Below are positions 22,964 to 30,043 of a stretch of DNA of 37,763 nucleotides, piece after piece. Source of the DNA: an uncultured Oscillospiraceae bacterium (GTDB lineage Bacteria > Bacillota > Clostridia > Oscillospirales > Acutalibacteraceae); assembly GCA_902478605.1 (NCBI GenBank), contig CABSLQ010000030.1, forward strand, positions 1 to 37,763. The letters are read 5' to 3'. Below the pieces are notes generated by a model. It was not told the DNA's origin. It did not search any database and saw only the letters and a list, made by a program, of their open reading frames with translations. The position numbers and the translations under genes were made by a program. Numbering within the stretch: the stretch's first letter is position 1; each line of letters opens with the position of its first letter.

Positions 22964-23821
22964 TTGGATACGATGCCAAAGCCCAAAAGGGCCATGATCA
23001 TTGAGGATATCACCGGGGCAGGCAAATGCTCGCTGACCGTGGCGCTGCCGATTCTGTCGGTGGCCGGTGTGGAATGTGCGGTCCTGCCAACTGCGGTTTT
23101 ATCCACCCATCCGGCGGGTTTTACCGGCTATACCTACCGGGATCTGACAGCGGATCTGCTGCCGATGGCCCGGCATTGGAAGCGGGAGGGGCTGCGGTTT
23201 GATGCGCTGTACAGCGGCTTCCTCGGTTCTGTCGAGCAGTTGGAAATTGTGGAACATATTTTGGAAGAGCATCGTTCTTCTGAAACGTTTGTTCTCATCG
23301 ATCCAGTTATGGGCGATAACGGCAGACTGTACAGCATGTATAACGAACGCATGATTGCGGGCATGCGGCGGCTTTGCCGACTGGCGACCGTACTGACACC
23401 CAATGTGACCGAAGCGGCCTTTCTGACCGGCCTGCCATATCGTGAAGGCCCATACACGCCGGCCTACATTGACGAACTCATGCAGGCACTCGGGGATTTC
23501 GGTGCAGCGGTGGTGCTGACAGGCGTGTATTACGACGAGCGGCGCATCGGCGCCGTTTGCCGTGAAGCAAACGCGCAGAAAACGCAAAGCGTATGGTCGG
23601 ACAAGCTGCCGTCGTATTACCATGGGACGGGCGACGTATTCAGCGCGGCGCTGCTGGCCGGTCTGTTAGGCGATCGGTCGCTGGCGCAGGCAGCACAGCT
23701 GGCGGTGGATTTTACCTGCGAAAGTATCCGGCGAACGGCACAGGCCGGCACACCGGAACGGGAGGGACTGTTGTTCGAAAAGGGCCTCGTCGCATTTGGT
23801 CAGCAATTCGTGCAGGCATAG
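22964..23821 (+). CDS. pyridoxal/pyridoxamine kinase-like (ribokinase superfamily)
   Basis: 285 residues. IIEDITGAGKCSLTVALPILS and VLPTAVLSTHPAGF are the N-terminal substrate-binding blocks of the Firmicute pyridoxamine-kinase group, VLIDPVMGDNG is the central motif, and GTGDVFSAALLAG carries the anion hole and the catalytic Asp. Converts B6 vitamers to their 5'-phosphates in the cytosol (family knowledge). TTG 22964 is favoured by AAGGTG (22949-22954) nine bases upstream; ATG 22973 is an alternative that starts closer to the usual family N-terminus. It stands alone after the divergent promoter region. It may feed PLP to the nearby methionine gamma-lyase-like enzyme. Confidence 0.85.
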   Translation: MDTMPKPKRAMIIEDITGAGKCSLTVALPILSVAGVECAVLPTAVLSTHPAGFTGYTYRDLTADLLPMARHWKREGLRFDALYSGFLGSVEQLEIVEHILEEHRSSETFVLIDPVMGDNGRLYSMYNERMIAGMRRLCRLATVLTPNVTEAAFLTGLPYREGPYTPAYIDELMQALGDFGAAVVLTGVYYDERRIGAVCREANAQKTQSVWSDKLPSYYHGTGDVFSAALLAGLLGDRSLAQAAQLAVDFTCESIRRTAQAGTPEREGLLFEKGLVAFGQQFVQA

Positions 23822-23848
23822 TAAACGCAGAGCAGAAAAAATACAAGC

Positions 23849-23878
23849 AACTAAACAAAATGAATATTTTGTTTAGTT
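23849..23878. repeat. 13-bp perfect inverted repeat
   Basis: AACTAAACAAAAT (23849-23861), loop GAAT, and its exact complement ATTTTGTTTAGTT (23866-23878). It lies 28 bp after the kinase stop. The stem is too A/T-rich for a good terminator, and the same arm recurs 502 bp further on in front of the recombinase gene, which suggests a protein-binding or recombination site. Confidence 0.75.
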
Positions 23879-23962
23879 TGGGGGAGGAGATAAAGTAAAT
23901 TACATCTTTTGGCTGTTTGACCAGAAGTTTCAACCCCGATTTAATTCCATATAAAATATAGT

Positions 23963-24016
23963 CCGCAGCCCGCAACCGAGTAGCAAACCAAGCGTGCGGT
24001 AATCCCGTTTTAAGGC
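23963..24016 (-). pseudogene. possible tyrosine-recombinase fragment
   Basis: On the minus strand this reads ALKRDYRTLGLLLGCGLR, which matches the catalytic-arginine region of the intact recombinase nearby (ERDYCMLVLLLNCGLR) at 11 of 15 aligned positions. After the arginine the similarity is lost and a stop follows within about 15 codons; upstream the frame has no recognisable recombinase sequence. It is best read as the relic of a second integrase gene. Chance similarity cannot be excluded from such a short match. Confidence 0.35.
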
Positions 24017-24195
24017 TCGCTGACCTTCCATATCATCACCATCCAGCCGCCGGAACGTTTTGGTTTGCGCCACACATGCTCTCCATAAAAATCTGTTCTG
24101 TATGGTATGCCGTTTTCCTTCGTCAATATCCATTTCAGGCCCCTGACCTTACTGCCATAATTCCTGGCCGTTCGGCAAGATACCGTGTTAAACAT
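24010..24195 (-). CDS. doubtful 61-residue hypothetical protein
   Basis: The frame runs from ATG 24195 to a TAA. Its composition (WILTKENGIPYRTDFYGEHVW, then RKPKRSGGWMVMIW) looks protein-like, but no proper ribosome site precedes the ATG, a stop codon sits a few codons upstream, and codon use is more A/T-rich than its neighbours. It overlaps the possible integrase fragment in another frame. It may be a small foreign gene or a decayed piece of one. Not recognised. Confidence 0.25.
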   Translation of the reverse strand: MFNTVSCRTARNYGSKVRGLKWILTKENGIPYRTDFYGEHVWRKPKRSGGWMVMIWKVSEP

Positions 24196-24321
24196 ATTAC
24201 CAGCCGCTTACTCAGCTCGAAGAATCTTCAGCCCCTGCAATCTTCAGCTTGATTGGACTTGTTGATTGGAGCGATGAAAAAAGACAGGCTGAAACGGTTT
24301 CGCCCTCGGTCTGCCTTTTCC

Positions 24322-24351
24322 TTGACAAAGCGGGAAGAAAAGCCGTATACT
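24322..24351 (+). promoter_or_regulatory. sigma-A promoter of the recombinase gene
   Basis: TTGACA (24322-24327), 18-bp spacer, TATACT (24346-24351). Transcription should start near 24358, giving a leader of about 85 nt. Confidence 0.7.
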
Positions 24352-24367
24352 AGTTCTTGCAGAAAAA

Positions 24368-24380
24368 ATTTTGTTTAGTT
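24368..24380 (+). repeat. third copy of the 13-bp motif, in operator position
   Basis: ATTTTGTTTAGTT is identical to the right arm at 23866-23878 and direct to it. It lies about 10-22 bases after the predicted transcription start of the recombinase gene, where a bound protein would block transcription. Confidence 0.6.
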
Positions 24381-24442
24381 GACGTAGACATCCGCCCTGT
24401 CCATTTCGCTTTCCAGTCTGTACGAAAGGAGGGTTTCCCGTC

Positions 24443-25459
24443 ATGCGCAAGGAATATTGGCAGGAATGTCCGGATCTGCTGCGTGGTTATCTCGGTTACA
24501 TGGAAACCATTAAGGGGCGTTCCTCCAAAACGGTGGACGAATATTACACCGATCTGCGCACCTTTTTCCGGTATATGAAGCGCGAACGCGGGTTGGTTCC
24601 GGCCGGAACAGATGACAAGGACATTGCCATTACCGACATCGATTTACCGTTTGTGCAGGCTATTACGCTCAACGACGTGTACGAATACCTGAATTATGCC
24701 AAAAACGAACGCGGAAACAGCAATAAAACGCGGGCACGCAAGACCTCTTCCCTGCGCATGTTTTTTCGTTATCTGACCGATAAGACGCATCAGCTTTCTT
24801 ATAATCCTGTACAAAATCTCGACACGCCCAAGGCCAAGAAAACGCTGCCCAAATACCTGACGCTTGAGCAGAGCCTTGAGCTGCTGACCAAGGTGGGCGG
24901 CGAGTTTCCGGAACGGGATTACTGCATGCTCGTCCTGCTGCTCAACTGTGGGTTACGGCGGGCCGAGCTGGCCGGTCTGAATCTCGACGATATCGGGCGG
25001 GATAACACGCTGCGCGTGCGAGGCAAGGGCAACAAGGAGCGCATCGTGTATCTGAACGAAGCCTGTCAGGAGGCGATCCGAAAATATCTGGCGGTACGGC
25101 CAGTCGACGGTGTGAAGGACAAAAAAGCCCTTTTTCTCAGCCGGCTCAAGCAGCGCATCAGTCTGCAGGGGGTCCATTTTGTCGTCAAGGGGTATCTGCA
25201 GCAGGTGGATGGCGCCCAGGGGTATTCCACCCACAAGCTGCGCCATACGGCCGCGACCCTTATGTACCAGCAGGGCGGCGTGGATATCCGCGTGCTCAAG
25301 GATATTCTCGGGCACGAAAATCTCGGGACAACCGAAATCTATACCCACCTTTCCAGTGAACAAATCCGCACCGCTGCGGAGAACAATCCGCTTTCCCATG
25401 TAAAAATGCGGAAGAAGGCGCCGGATAAGCCGGCCAAGGAGGGAGCCCATGACAAATGA
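24443..25459 (+). CDS. xerC: Xer-type tyrosine recombinase
   Basis: 338 residues. N-terminal SAM-like core-binding domain (about 8-125), then the catalytic domain with the full active site: R172 in NCGLRRAE, the beta-hairpin lysine in RGKGNKER, H264 and R267 in HKLRHT, H291 in LGHENLGTTE... and nucleophile Y300, followed by H302. Length and domain order fit XerC/XerD-like recombinases, slightly long because of an insert before the Lys hairpin and a basic C-terminal tail. It may resolve chromosome dimers or be a former element integrase; the relic next door keeps the second option open. The start ATG has AAAGGAGG upstream. The last 11 bases overlap the next gene. Confidence 0.88.
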   Translation: MRKEYWQECPDLLRGYLGYMETIKGRSSKTVDEYYTDLRTFFRYMKRERGLVPAGTDDKDIAITDIDLPFVQAITLNDVYEYLNYAKNERGNSNKTRARKTSSLRMFFRYLTDKTHQLSYNPVQNLDTPKAKKTLPKYLTLEQSLELLTKVGGEFPERDYCMLVLLLNCGLRRAELAGLNLDDIGRDNTLRVRGKGNKERIVYLNEACQEAIRKYLAVRPVDGVKDKKALFLSRLKQRISLQGVHFVVKGYLQQVDGAQGYSTHKLRHTAATLMYQQGGVDIRVLKDILGHENLGTTEIYTHLSSEQIRTAAENNPLSHVKMRKKAPDKPAKEGAHDK

Positions 25460-25988
25460 AATTATACTGCAAACCGAACGGCTGTATCTGCGGGAGATGA
25501 CGCAGGAAGATTTCCCGGCGCTCTGCCTCATGCTGCAGGATGCGGAGGTCATGACCGCCTATGAACACGTGTTTGACGACGCCGAAGCGCAGGAGTGGCT
25601 CGACAGACAGCGGGCGCGCTACGCTCGCTATGGCTTCGGGCTATGGGCCGTCATTTTGAAGGAATCCGATACGATGATTGGGCAGTGCGGCCTGACCATG
25701 CAGGACTGTGACGGGCGCGAGGTGCTGGAAATCGGGTATCTGTTTCAGAAGGCATACTGGCATCAGGGCTACGCCACCGAAGCCGCCATCGCCTGCAAGC
25801 AGTACGCCTTCGACGTGCTGCAGGCCGAAGAGGTGTATTCCATCATACGAGATACCAACACCGCTTCCCGCCGAGTGGCACTGCGCAACGGCATGACACA
25901 GCAGGGCCATTTTGTCAAGCATTACTATGGCATGGGCATGCCGCACGACATCTATTTTGTCAAAAACCCGGGAGCTGCCAGGCGTTGA
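25449..25988 (+). CDS. GNAT acetyltransferase, RimJ/RimL-like
   Basis: 179 residues. Begins with the ILQTERLYLREMTQEDFPAL segment typical of RimJ/RimL-type GNATs; LEIGYLFQKAYWHQGYATEAA is strand 4 plus the acetyl-CoA loop and TNTASRRVALRNGM the C-terminal block. ATG 25449 lies inside the recombinase gene with AAGGAGG at proper spacing, so translation is coupled. The acceptor could be a ribosomal or other protein N-terminus or a small amine; not determinable. It ends in a terminator overlapping its last codons. Confidence 0.85.
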   Translation: MTNEIILQTERLYLREMTQEDFPALCLMLQDAEVMTAYEHVFDDAEAQEWLDRQRARYARYGFGLWAVILKESDTMIGQCGLTMQDCDGREVLEIGYLFQKAYWHQGYATEAAIACKQYAFDVLQAEEVYSIIRDTNTASRRVALRNGMTQQGHFVKHYYGMGMPHDIYFVKNPGAARR

Positions 25989-26009
25989 AGGCTGGCGGTT
26001 CCCGGGTTT
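25964..26009 (+). terminator. terminator of the recombinase-GNAT unit
   Basis: AAACCCGGGA (25964-25973) pairs with TCCCGGGTTT (26000-26009), with an inner CCAG/CTGG stem, followed by ATCTTTG. It overlaps the last codons of the GNAT gene. Confidence 0.75.
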
Positions 26010-26111
26010 ATCTTTGTGGATTATTTCTCCTATAGATATTTCTTTGCTTTGAATGACGCATGATGAAGGAGCTGCTTTCAGTCCGCGTCGATTTGGCCTA
26101 ACGTCTGTAAA

Positions 26112-26144
26112 AAACTGGGAGAGACAAAATGTCTCTCCCAGTTT
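26112..26144 (-). terminator. terminator of the spoIIM-DUF624 unit
   Basis: A perfect 15-bp stem (26112-26126 with 26130-26144) and a 3-nt loop. On the minus strand the tail is GTTTTTTAC. It lies 3 bp after the DUF624 stop codon. Confidence 0.85.
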
Positions 26145-26147
26145 CAT

Positions 26148-27155
26148 TTAAATGGTATCGTCATCATCGTCGCGCGGCGCGTTCTGCTTATACAGGCGGC
26201 GACCTTTTCTCATTTCCTGCTCGCTGTACTGCTTGGGCAGGGTACGGGCTGGTTTCTTCTCCGGCTCCTCCTCTTCCGCATGCTTATCGGTGCGTCCCAT
26301 ATCCTGGAACACCGGCGCTTCATCTTCGTCCGGCTCATCCAGATCGTCCAGATTGAGCGCCCGCTTGGCTTCCTTATCCTCGCCGGGATGCTCTTTATAA
26401 TACGGATCGATCATATGCTTTTTGATAAGCGGGAAAATGTTATACTGGATGACCAGCGAACGGAAGGCCGGGAACAGGAGTATATACAGGAACAGGATAA
26501 TGGTCAGCGCAATATGGAAGGGCACAAACAAAAGCAGTATACCCATCAGACCATAGCAAACAAGCAGAATCACCGAGATGAGCAGATTGCGCGGCATACC
26601 CGCAAAAGCGAAAATCAGACTGTTTTTGAAAACCTGCTTGAGCGTGAGTTTAAAGGTGATGATCATCATGGGGATATAATACTTCATAAAGGTGAAGATG
26701 ATATACATCATAAAAATGATGCCGGTCATGATATACATCATGAGCCCCGGCTCCTTCGATTCCGGGAGCGGCTCGCCGGTCAGGTTAATGATGCCCATCC
26801 CCGACAGGAAAAACACGATATCAAACACAAGCAGACCGGTTATCAGCACGTTCAGAATACCGTAGACCAGCGCCTGCTTCCAGTTCTTTTTGATGGTATC
26901 GAAGAAATCGCCCGCAATAAACGCGTGTTTTTCCCGGGCAAAATTGCGCGTAATATAGGTGAGACCCGTCTGGCTCAACCCGATGGTCAGCACCGGCAGC
27001 GAAATGAGCACATACAGCAAGTTCGCGCAGATCAGCTTCCAGAATTTTCGAAAATAAATCTCAAAAAAGACAATGAAGCCTTTTTTCTTCGGGGCGTTTT
27101 TGTCCACGCCCGGCCCGACCTTATTGTAATCAAACAAACCGAAAAATCCCGCCAC
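26148..27155 (-). CDS. DUF624/YesL-like membrane protein with acidic tail
   Basis: 335 residues. N-terminal FFGLFDYNKVGPGV, then about six hydrophobic helices between residues 35 and 240 (LICANLLYVLISLPVLTIG, LVYGILNVLITGLLVFDIVFF, IMTGIIFMMYIIFTFM and others) in the pattern of DUF624/YesL. Residues about 255-335 form a hydrophilic, strongly acidic cytosolic tail that is longer than in YesL and ends in NAPRDDDDDTI. GTG 27155 follows AAGGAG at nine bases. It is 42 bp downstream of the spoIIM-like gene and probably shares its sigma-E-like promoter. Function unknown; in Bacillus YesL lies in a sugar-use operon, a context not seen here. Confidence 0.78.
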   Translation of the reverse strand: MAGFFGLFDYNKVGPGVDKNAPKKKGFIVFFEIYFRKFWKLICANLLYVLISLPVLTIGLSQTGLTYITRNFAREKHAFIAGDFFDTIKKNWKQALVYGILNVLITGLLVFDIVFFLSGMGIINLTGEPLPESKEPGLMMYIMTGIIFMMYIIFTFMKYYIPMMIITFKLTLKQVFKNSLIFAFAGMPRNLLISVILLVCYGLMGILLLFVPFHIALTIILFLYILLFPAFRSLVIQYNIFPLIKKHMIDPYYKEHPGEDKEAKRALNLDDLDEPDEDEAPVFQDMGRTDKHAEEEEPEKKPARTLPKQYSEQEMRKGRRLYKQNAPRDDDDDTI

Positions 27156-27197
27156 GTTATCAATCTCCTTGTGCTTTCACATTCCGCCCAACCATCA

Positions 27198-27824
27198 CTA
27201 GGCATAAAACCAGGAATAACAGGCCGTGCGCAGGCACACATCCACCACGCCGGCCGCGAATGCCAGACCAAAAAAGACCAGAAAGCGCACGCCGTACAGA
27301 CGAAAATCCTTCCACAGACCGCCGCAGTGGGCCGAGGAGGGCAGCAACTGCCCGCTGAGCAGCAGCGACATGCGCAGCGACTCGGAACAGCCCATGAGCA
27401 GCGCCGCCGCCGCAATCAGCGTGCGCGGCACCACCAGCACGGCGACAAATAAAATGCCCGGCCGGCCGGCACCGTAATAATACGCCTCGGTCATACCGAC
27501 ACCCAGCCCGAAAAACAGCGGAACCACCGCCGTCACCGGCGCACCGTAAACCGTGAGCCCTGCCAGAAACAGGACGAGCAGCAGTACAATCGTGGAGAAA
27601 CAGGAAGAAAACAGAACCGACATGCCGCCGCTGAACCCTTCTATCGCGGGGATATCCAGCATCAGCGACAACTCATGGGCCAGGGCATCGTGGGACGCCG
27701 TAAAAAGCAGCACACCGCCCAGCACGCCGGCAAGCAACAGCGACAGAAAAATCAACAGCCGCCGGTTTTGCTCCAGAAATTCATGCAGGGACGGGACCAC
27801 ACCCGGGTAGGTTGTCCGGTTCAT
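27198..27824 (-). CDS. spoIIM: SpoIIM-like membrane protein (DUF95)
   Basis: 208 residues, near the 214 of Bacillus SpoIIM. The topology matches: a short cytosolic start (MNRTTYPGVVPSLHEFLEQNRR), helix 1, a loop of about 40 residues, then four more helices with the family-like GAPVTAVVPLFFGLGVG and VVPRTLIAAAALLMGCSES stretches and a final helix ending near the C-terminus. SpoIIM acts with SpoIID and SpoIIP in septal peptidoglycan remodelling during engulfment (family knowledge). ATG 27824 has GGGAGG at nine bases. A sigma-E-type promoter upstream supports the call. Other DUF95 membrane proteins are the alternative. Confidence 0.65.
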   Translation of the reverse strand: MNRTTYPGVVPSLHEFLEQNRRLLIFLSLLLAGVLGGVLLFTASHDALAHELSLMLDIPAIEGFSGGMSVLFSSCFSTIVLLLVLFLAGLTVYGAPVTAVVPLFFGLGVGMTEAYYYGAGRPGILFVAVLVVPRTLIAAAALLMGCSESLRMSLLLSGQLLPSSAHCGGLWKDFRLYGVRFLVFFGLAFAAGVVDVCLRTACYSWFYA

Positions 27825-27856
27825 ATACACATTCCTCCCTATTATCATATCACAAG

Positions 27857-27885
27857 ATACTATGCAAGGGAAGCAAAATATATGA
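27857..27885 (-). promoter_or_regulatory. sigma-E-like mother-cell promoter
   Basis: On the minus strand, TCATATA (27885-27879), 14-bp spacer, CATAGTAT (27864-27857). The -35 fits the sigma-E pattern KMATATW fully and the -10 fits CATACAnT at six of eight. The spacing is correct and the position, about 33 bp before the spoIIM-like start, is right. Confidence 0.6.
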
Positions 27886-27913
27886 ATCGGGTGCAAAAAA
27901 ATGCAAATTTCGA

Positions 27914-27929
27914 CCCGGTAAATGCCGGG
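27914..27929 (-). terminator. weak terminator after the SCIFF maturase
   Basis: CCCGG/CCGGG 5-bp stem with a 6-nt loop, 20 bp after the maturase stop; a run of seven T lies about 15 bases further on the minus strand. It is weak, so read-through into the spoIIM-like gene is possible. Confidence 0.35.
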
Positions 27930-27948
27930 AAGCCATCCCAGCAGGACG

Positions 27949-29313
27949 TTATTCCCCGCTGGCCAGTGCCGCTTTGATCATCAGCGCACATTCCAGCCGC
28001 TTCTTCTCCAGCTCGCAGGACAGGGTGTGCGCGTGCAGAATGTCCCCTTCATACTGCAGGTTATTGGCGTTGCAGCCGCCGGAGCAGTAAAACTTCGCCC
28101 AGCAGGTGCGGCATTTGTCCTTGTTATACACGGTGGCCCGCGCAAACCGCGCCTTTTGCTCCAAATCGTATTCACCGGTCAGCACGCTGCCCATACGCCA
28201 TTCGTCGTGTCCGACGAACTGGTGGCACGGAAACACGCCGCCGTCGGGATCCACCGCCGCGTATTCATTGCCGCAGCCGCAGCCGCGCAGCCGCTTGATG
28301 GCGCAGGGCCCCTGGTCCAAATCCAGCATGAAGTGGAAGAAATTGAAGCCTCTCCCCTCCCGCTTTCTCTCCAGCAGAATCCGGGCCAGCTTGTCATATT
28401 CCTCGAACACACGCGGCAGATCCTCCTCCCGGATGGAAAAGGGCAGCTGCGGATCGCTGACGACCGGCTCCACCGAAACCTGGTCAAAGCCCAGGTCCAC
28501 CATGTGCAGCACGTCCTCCGAAAAATCCAGATTCTTCTTGGTGAAGGTGCCGCGTATGTAATAATCCTTGTCCCCCCGCTTGGCGACGAACTTCTGGTAT
28601 TTGGGCACGATGCCCGCATAGCTGCCCTTGCCGCCTGCATTGGGACGCATCGCGTCGTTGATTTCCGGCCGGCCGTCGAGTGACAGCACAACGTTGTGCA
28701 TCTCCTCGTTAAGAAAGTCGATGGCATTGTCGTCCAGCAGCACACCGTTGGTCGTCATGGTAAAGCGAAACACCTTGTCATGCTCTTTTTCCAGGCTTCT
28801 GGCGTATTTCACCGTTTCCTTGACCACGTCGAAGTTCATCAGCGGCTCGCCGCCGAAGAAATCCAGTTCAAGATTGCGCCGGCCGACCGATTTTTCCACG
28901 AGGAAATCGATGGCAGCCTTGGCGACCAGCAGGCTCATCACCTTGGGGGCGCCGCCGTAGCCGCCCTGCCCCGCAAAGCAGTACTGGCAGCGCAGGTTGC
29001 AGTCGTGGGACACGTGCAGGCACATGGCCTTGAGCGGCGAGGAAACCATGCGATCCGCAAACTGCTCATAATCGTCCGGGCTGAACAGCAGGCCGTCCGC
29101 ATACAGCCCGTACAGCTCGTCATAGGTTTCCCGGATATCCTGTGCCGGATAGTCGGCGGACAGGGCGTCCAAAATCGTCTGCGGACATGCAGGCGCCATA
29201 TCAGGGGTCAGCAGGCCGGCGATGTCATACGCCAGCTTGTCCACCACGTGCACGGCGCCGCTGTGCACGTCCAGCAGAATGTAATACCCATTGTTTTCAA
29301 ACCGATGAATCAT
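27949..29313 (-). CDS. scfB: SCIFF peptide maturase, radical SAM thioether-forming enzyme
   Basis: 454 residues. The N-terminal part (1-95) resembles a RiPP-recognition region; the radical-SAM cluster motif is C105xxxC109xxC112 (CNLRCQYC), followed by the GGEP motif (FFGGEPLMNF). The C-terminal SPASM domain has many cysteines (GCGCGNEYAAVDPDGGVFPCHQF, CRTCWAKFYCSGGCNANN) for two auxiliary clusters. The family links cysteine to threonine in SCIFF through a thioether bond. Its substrate gene lies just upstream, with a hairpin between them. A GAGAGG-type site precedes ATG 29313. Length and motifs are complete. Confidence 0.95.
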   Translation of the reverse strand: MIHRFENNGYYILLDVHSGAVHVVDKLAYDIAGLLTPDMAPACPQTILDALSADYPAQDIRETYDELYGLYADGLLFSPDDYEQFADRMVSSPLKAMCLHVSHDCNLRCQYCFAGQGGYGGAPKVMSLLVAKAAIDFLVEKSVGRRNLELDFFGGEPLMNFDVVKETVKYARSLEKEHDKVFRFTMTTNGVLLDDNAIDFLNEEMHNVVLSLDGRPEINDAMRPNAGGKGSYAGIVPKYQKFVAKRGDKDYYIRGTFTKKNLDFSEDVLHMVDLGFDQVSVEPVVSDPQLPFSIREEDLPRVFEEYDKLARILLERKREGRGFNFFHFMLDLDQGPCAIKRLRGCGCGNEYAAVDPDGGVFPCHQFVGHDEWRMGSVLTGEYDLEQKARFARATVYNKDKCRTCWAKFYCSGGCNANNLQYEGDILHAHTLSCELEKKRLECALMIKAALASGE

Positions 29314-29342
29314 TGTCCTATGCCTCTCTTTTATACAGCGAA

Positions 29343-29368
29343 ACAGGGCGGATGATTCTCCGCCCTGT
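29343..29368 (-). terminator. attenuator between SCIFF and its maturase
   Basis: ACAGGGCGGA (29343-29352) pairs with TCCGCCCTGT (29359-29368) over a 6-nt loop. On the minus strand a TTTCGCTG tail follows. It lies 20 bp after the SCIFF stop. Partial termination here would make the precursor more abundant than the enzyme. Confidence 0.7.
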
Positions 29369-29388
29369 CCTGGATGACGCGATAAAGC

Positions 29389-29526
29389 TTACTTCTCGCA
29401 CTTCTGGTTGGCCACCGTGCAGGAAGTCTTGCATGCCGACTGGCAGGAAGCCTGGCACTCGCCGCAGCCGCCCTTGGCCGCCGTATCCTTCAGGTTTTTC
29501 TTGTTGATGGTCTGAATGTGTTTCAT
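29389..29526 (-). CDS. scfA: SCIFF, six-cysteine RiPP precursor
   Basis: 45 residues: leader MKHIQTINKKNLKDTAAKGG followed by a core with six cysteines at positions 21, 24, 28, 32, 36 and 43 (spacing C-x2-C-x3-C-x3-C-x3-C-x6-C). This is the hallmark 'six cysteines in forty-five residues' peptide of Clostridia. The threonine after Cys36 is the family's usual thioether acceptor. GGAGG is eight bases before the ATG. It is followed by the attenuator and maturase and preceded by the TIGR04086 membrane gene, the usual SCIFF neighbourhood. The biological role of mature SCIFF is still unknown. Confidence 0.97.
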   Translation of the reverse strand: MKHIQTINKKNLKDTAAKGGCGECQASCQSACKTSCTVANQKCEK

Positions 29527-29550
29527 TTTGAAATCCTCCCGATTTTCATA

Positions 29551-29949
29551 TTATCTTTTCCGGGTGTTCACCCCGATGATGCCGCCGATGGCCCCGCAGA
29601 TCACCATGGTCGCCAACTTGGCCGCCAGCGAAGCGCCGCGCACATCTTTCAGTACGGCAAACCCGGCAATAAGCACCATGACAAACAGCAGCAGCCCGCA
29701 GGCCGCCCCGAAAAGCCATCCCTTTTCCTTTGCGATCCGCGCCCCGACCAGGCCGCTGATAAAGGCACCAAAGGCCCCCGCGGCAATCGCCAAAGGCGTC
29801 ACGGCCACCTTGGGAACGTCCACCGCCGCCATCACGGCCGCCATCACCAGCAGCATGACCAGGCAGGACAACGCCCCCACCAAAGCGCCCACCAGAACGG
29901 GACGCACAAATCGTTTTACCATGGCCGTATCCTCATTGCGTGCTTTCAT
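29551..29949 (-). CDS. TIGR04086 family membrane protein
   Basis: 132 residues with four hydrophobic helices (VLVGALVGALSCLVMLLVMAAVMAA, VTPLAIAAGAFGAFISGLVGA, GWLFGAACGLLLFVMVLIAGF, LATMVICGAIGGIIGV), small-residue rich, in the pattern of the four-helix TIGR04086 family that is found beside SCIFF genes in Clostridia. GGGGGAAG precedes ATG 29949. The SCIFF gene starts 24 bp downstream. Transport or membrane handling of SCIFF is an inference from linkage alone. Confidence 0.85.
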   Translation of the reverse strand: MKARNEDTAMVKRFVRPVLVGALVGALSCLVMLLVMAAVMAAVDVPKVAVTPLAIAAGAFGAFISGLVGARIAKEKGWLFGAACGLLLFVMVLIAGFAVLKDVRGASLAAKLATMVICGAIGGIIGVNTRKR

Positions 29950-30043
29950 AACGCTTCCCCCCGCCGCCGTTCATATGATATATGGTACATGCATATGAGG
30001 GAAAACGCCATTTTATGCCCGGACAGCATCAAGCGGCGCAGTC

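Larger units (their letters stand above)
23822..24442. other. 621-bp intergenic scar between kinase gene and recombinase gene
   Basis: This stretch is visibly lower in GC than its flanks. It holds a 13-bp inverted repeat (23849-23878), a third direct copy of the same arm (24368-24380), a possible integrase fragment (23963-24016, minus), a 61-codon minus-strand frame (24010-24195), two 10-bp AATCTTCAGC repeats (24223, 24239), two 9-bp TTGATTGGA repeats (24249, 24262) and the promoter and leader of the recombinase gene. It resembles the remains of an inserted element. Confidence 0.5.

Noticed and set aside
23849..23878. Inverted repeat as terminator of the kinase gene
   Set aside because: The stem is almost all A/T and is followed by TTTGGGGG rather than a U-tract; the recurrence of its arm 500 bp away suggests another function.
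23930..24133. 67-residue minus-strand frame as an intact gene
   Set aside because: Only its C-terminal 18-residue piece resembles a recombinase; the rest looks random and no ribosome site precedes it, so it was treated as a possible relic.
23849..24380. Repeats as a chromosomal dif site
   Set aside because: No 28-bp Xer-site structure (two 11-bp arms around 6 bp) was found, and the sequence does not resemble the Bacillus dif site that I know.
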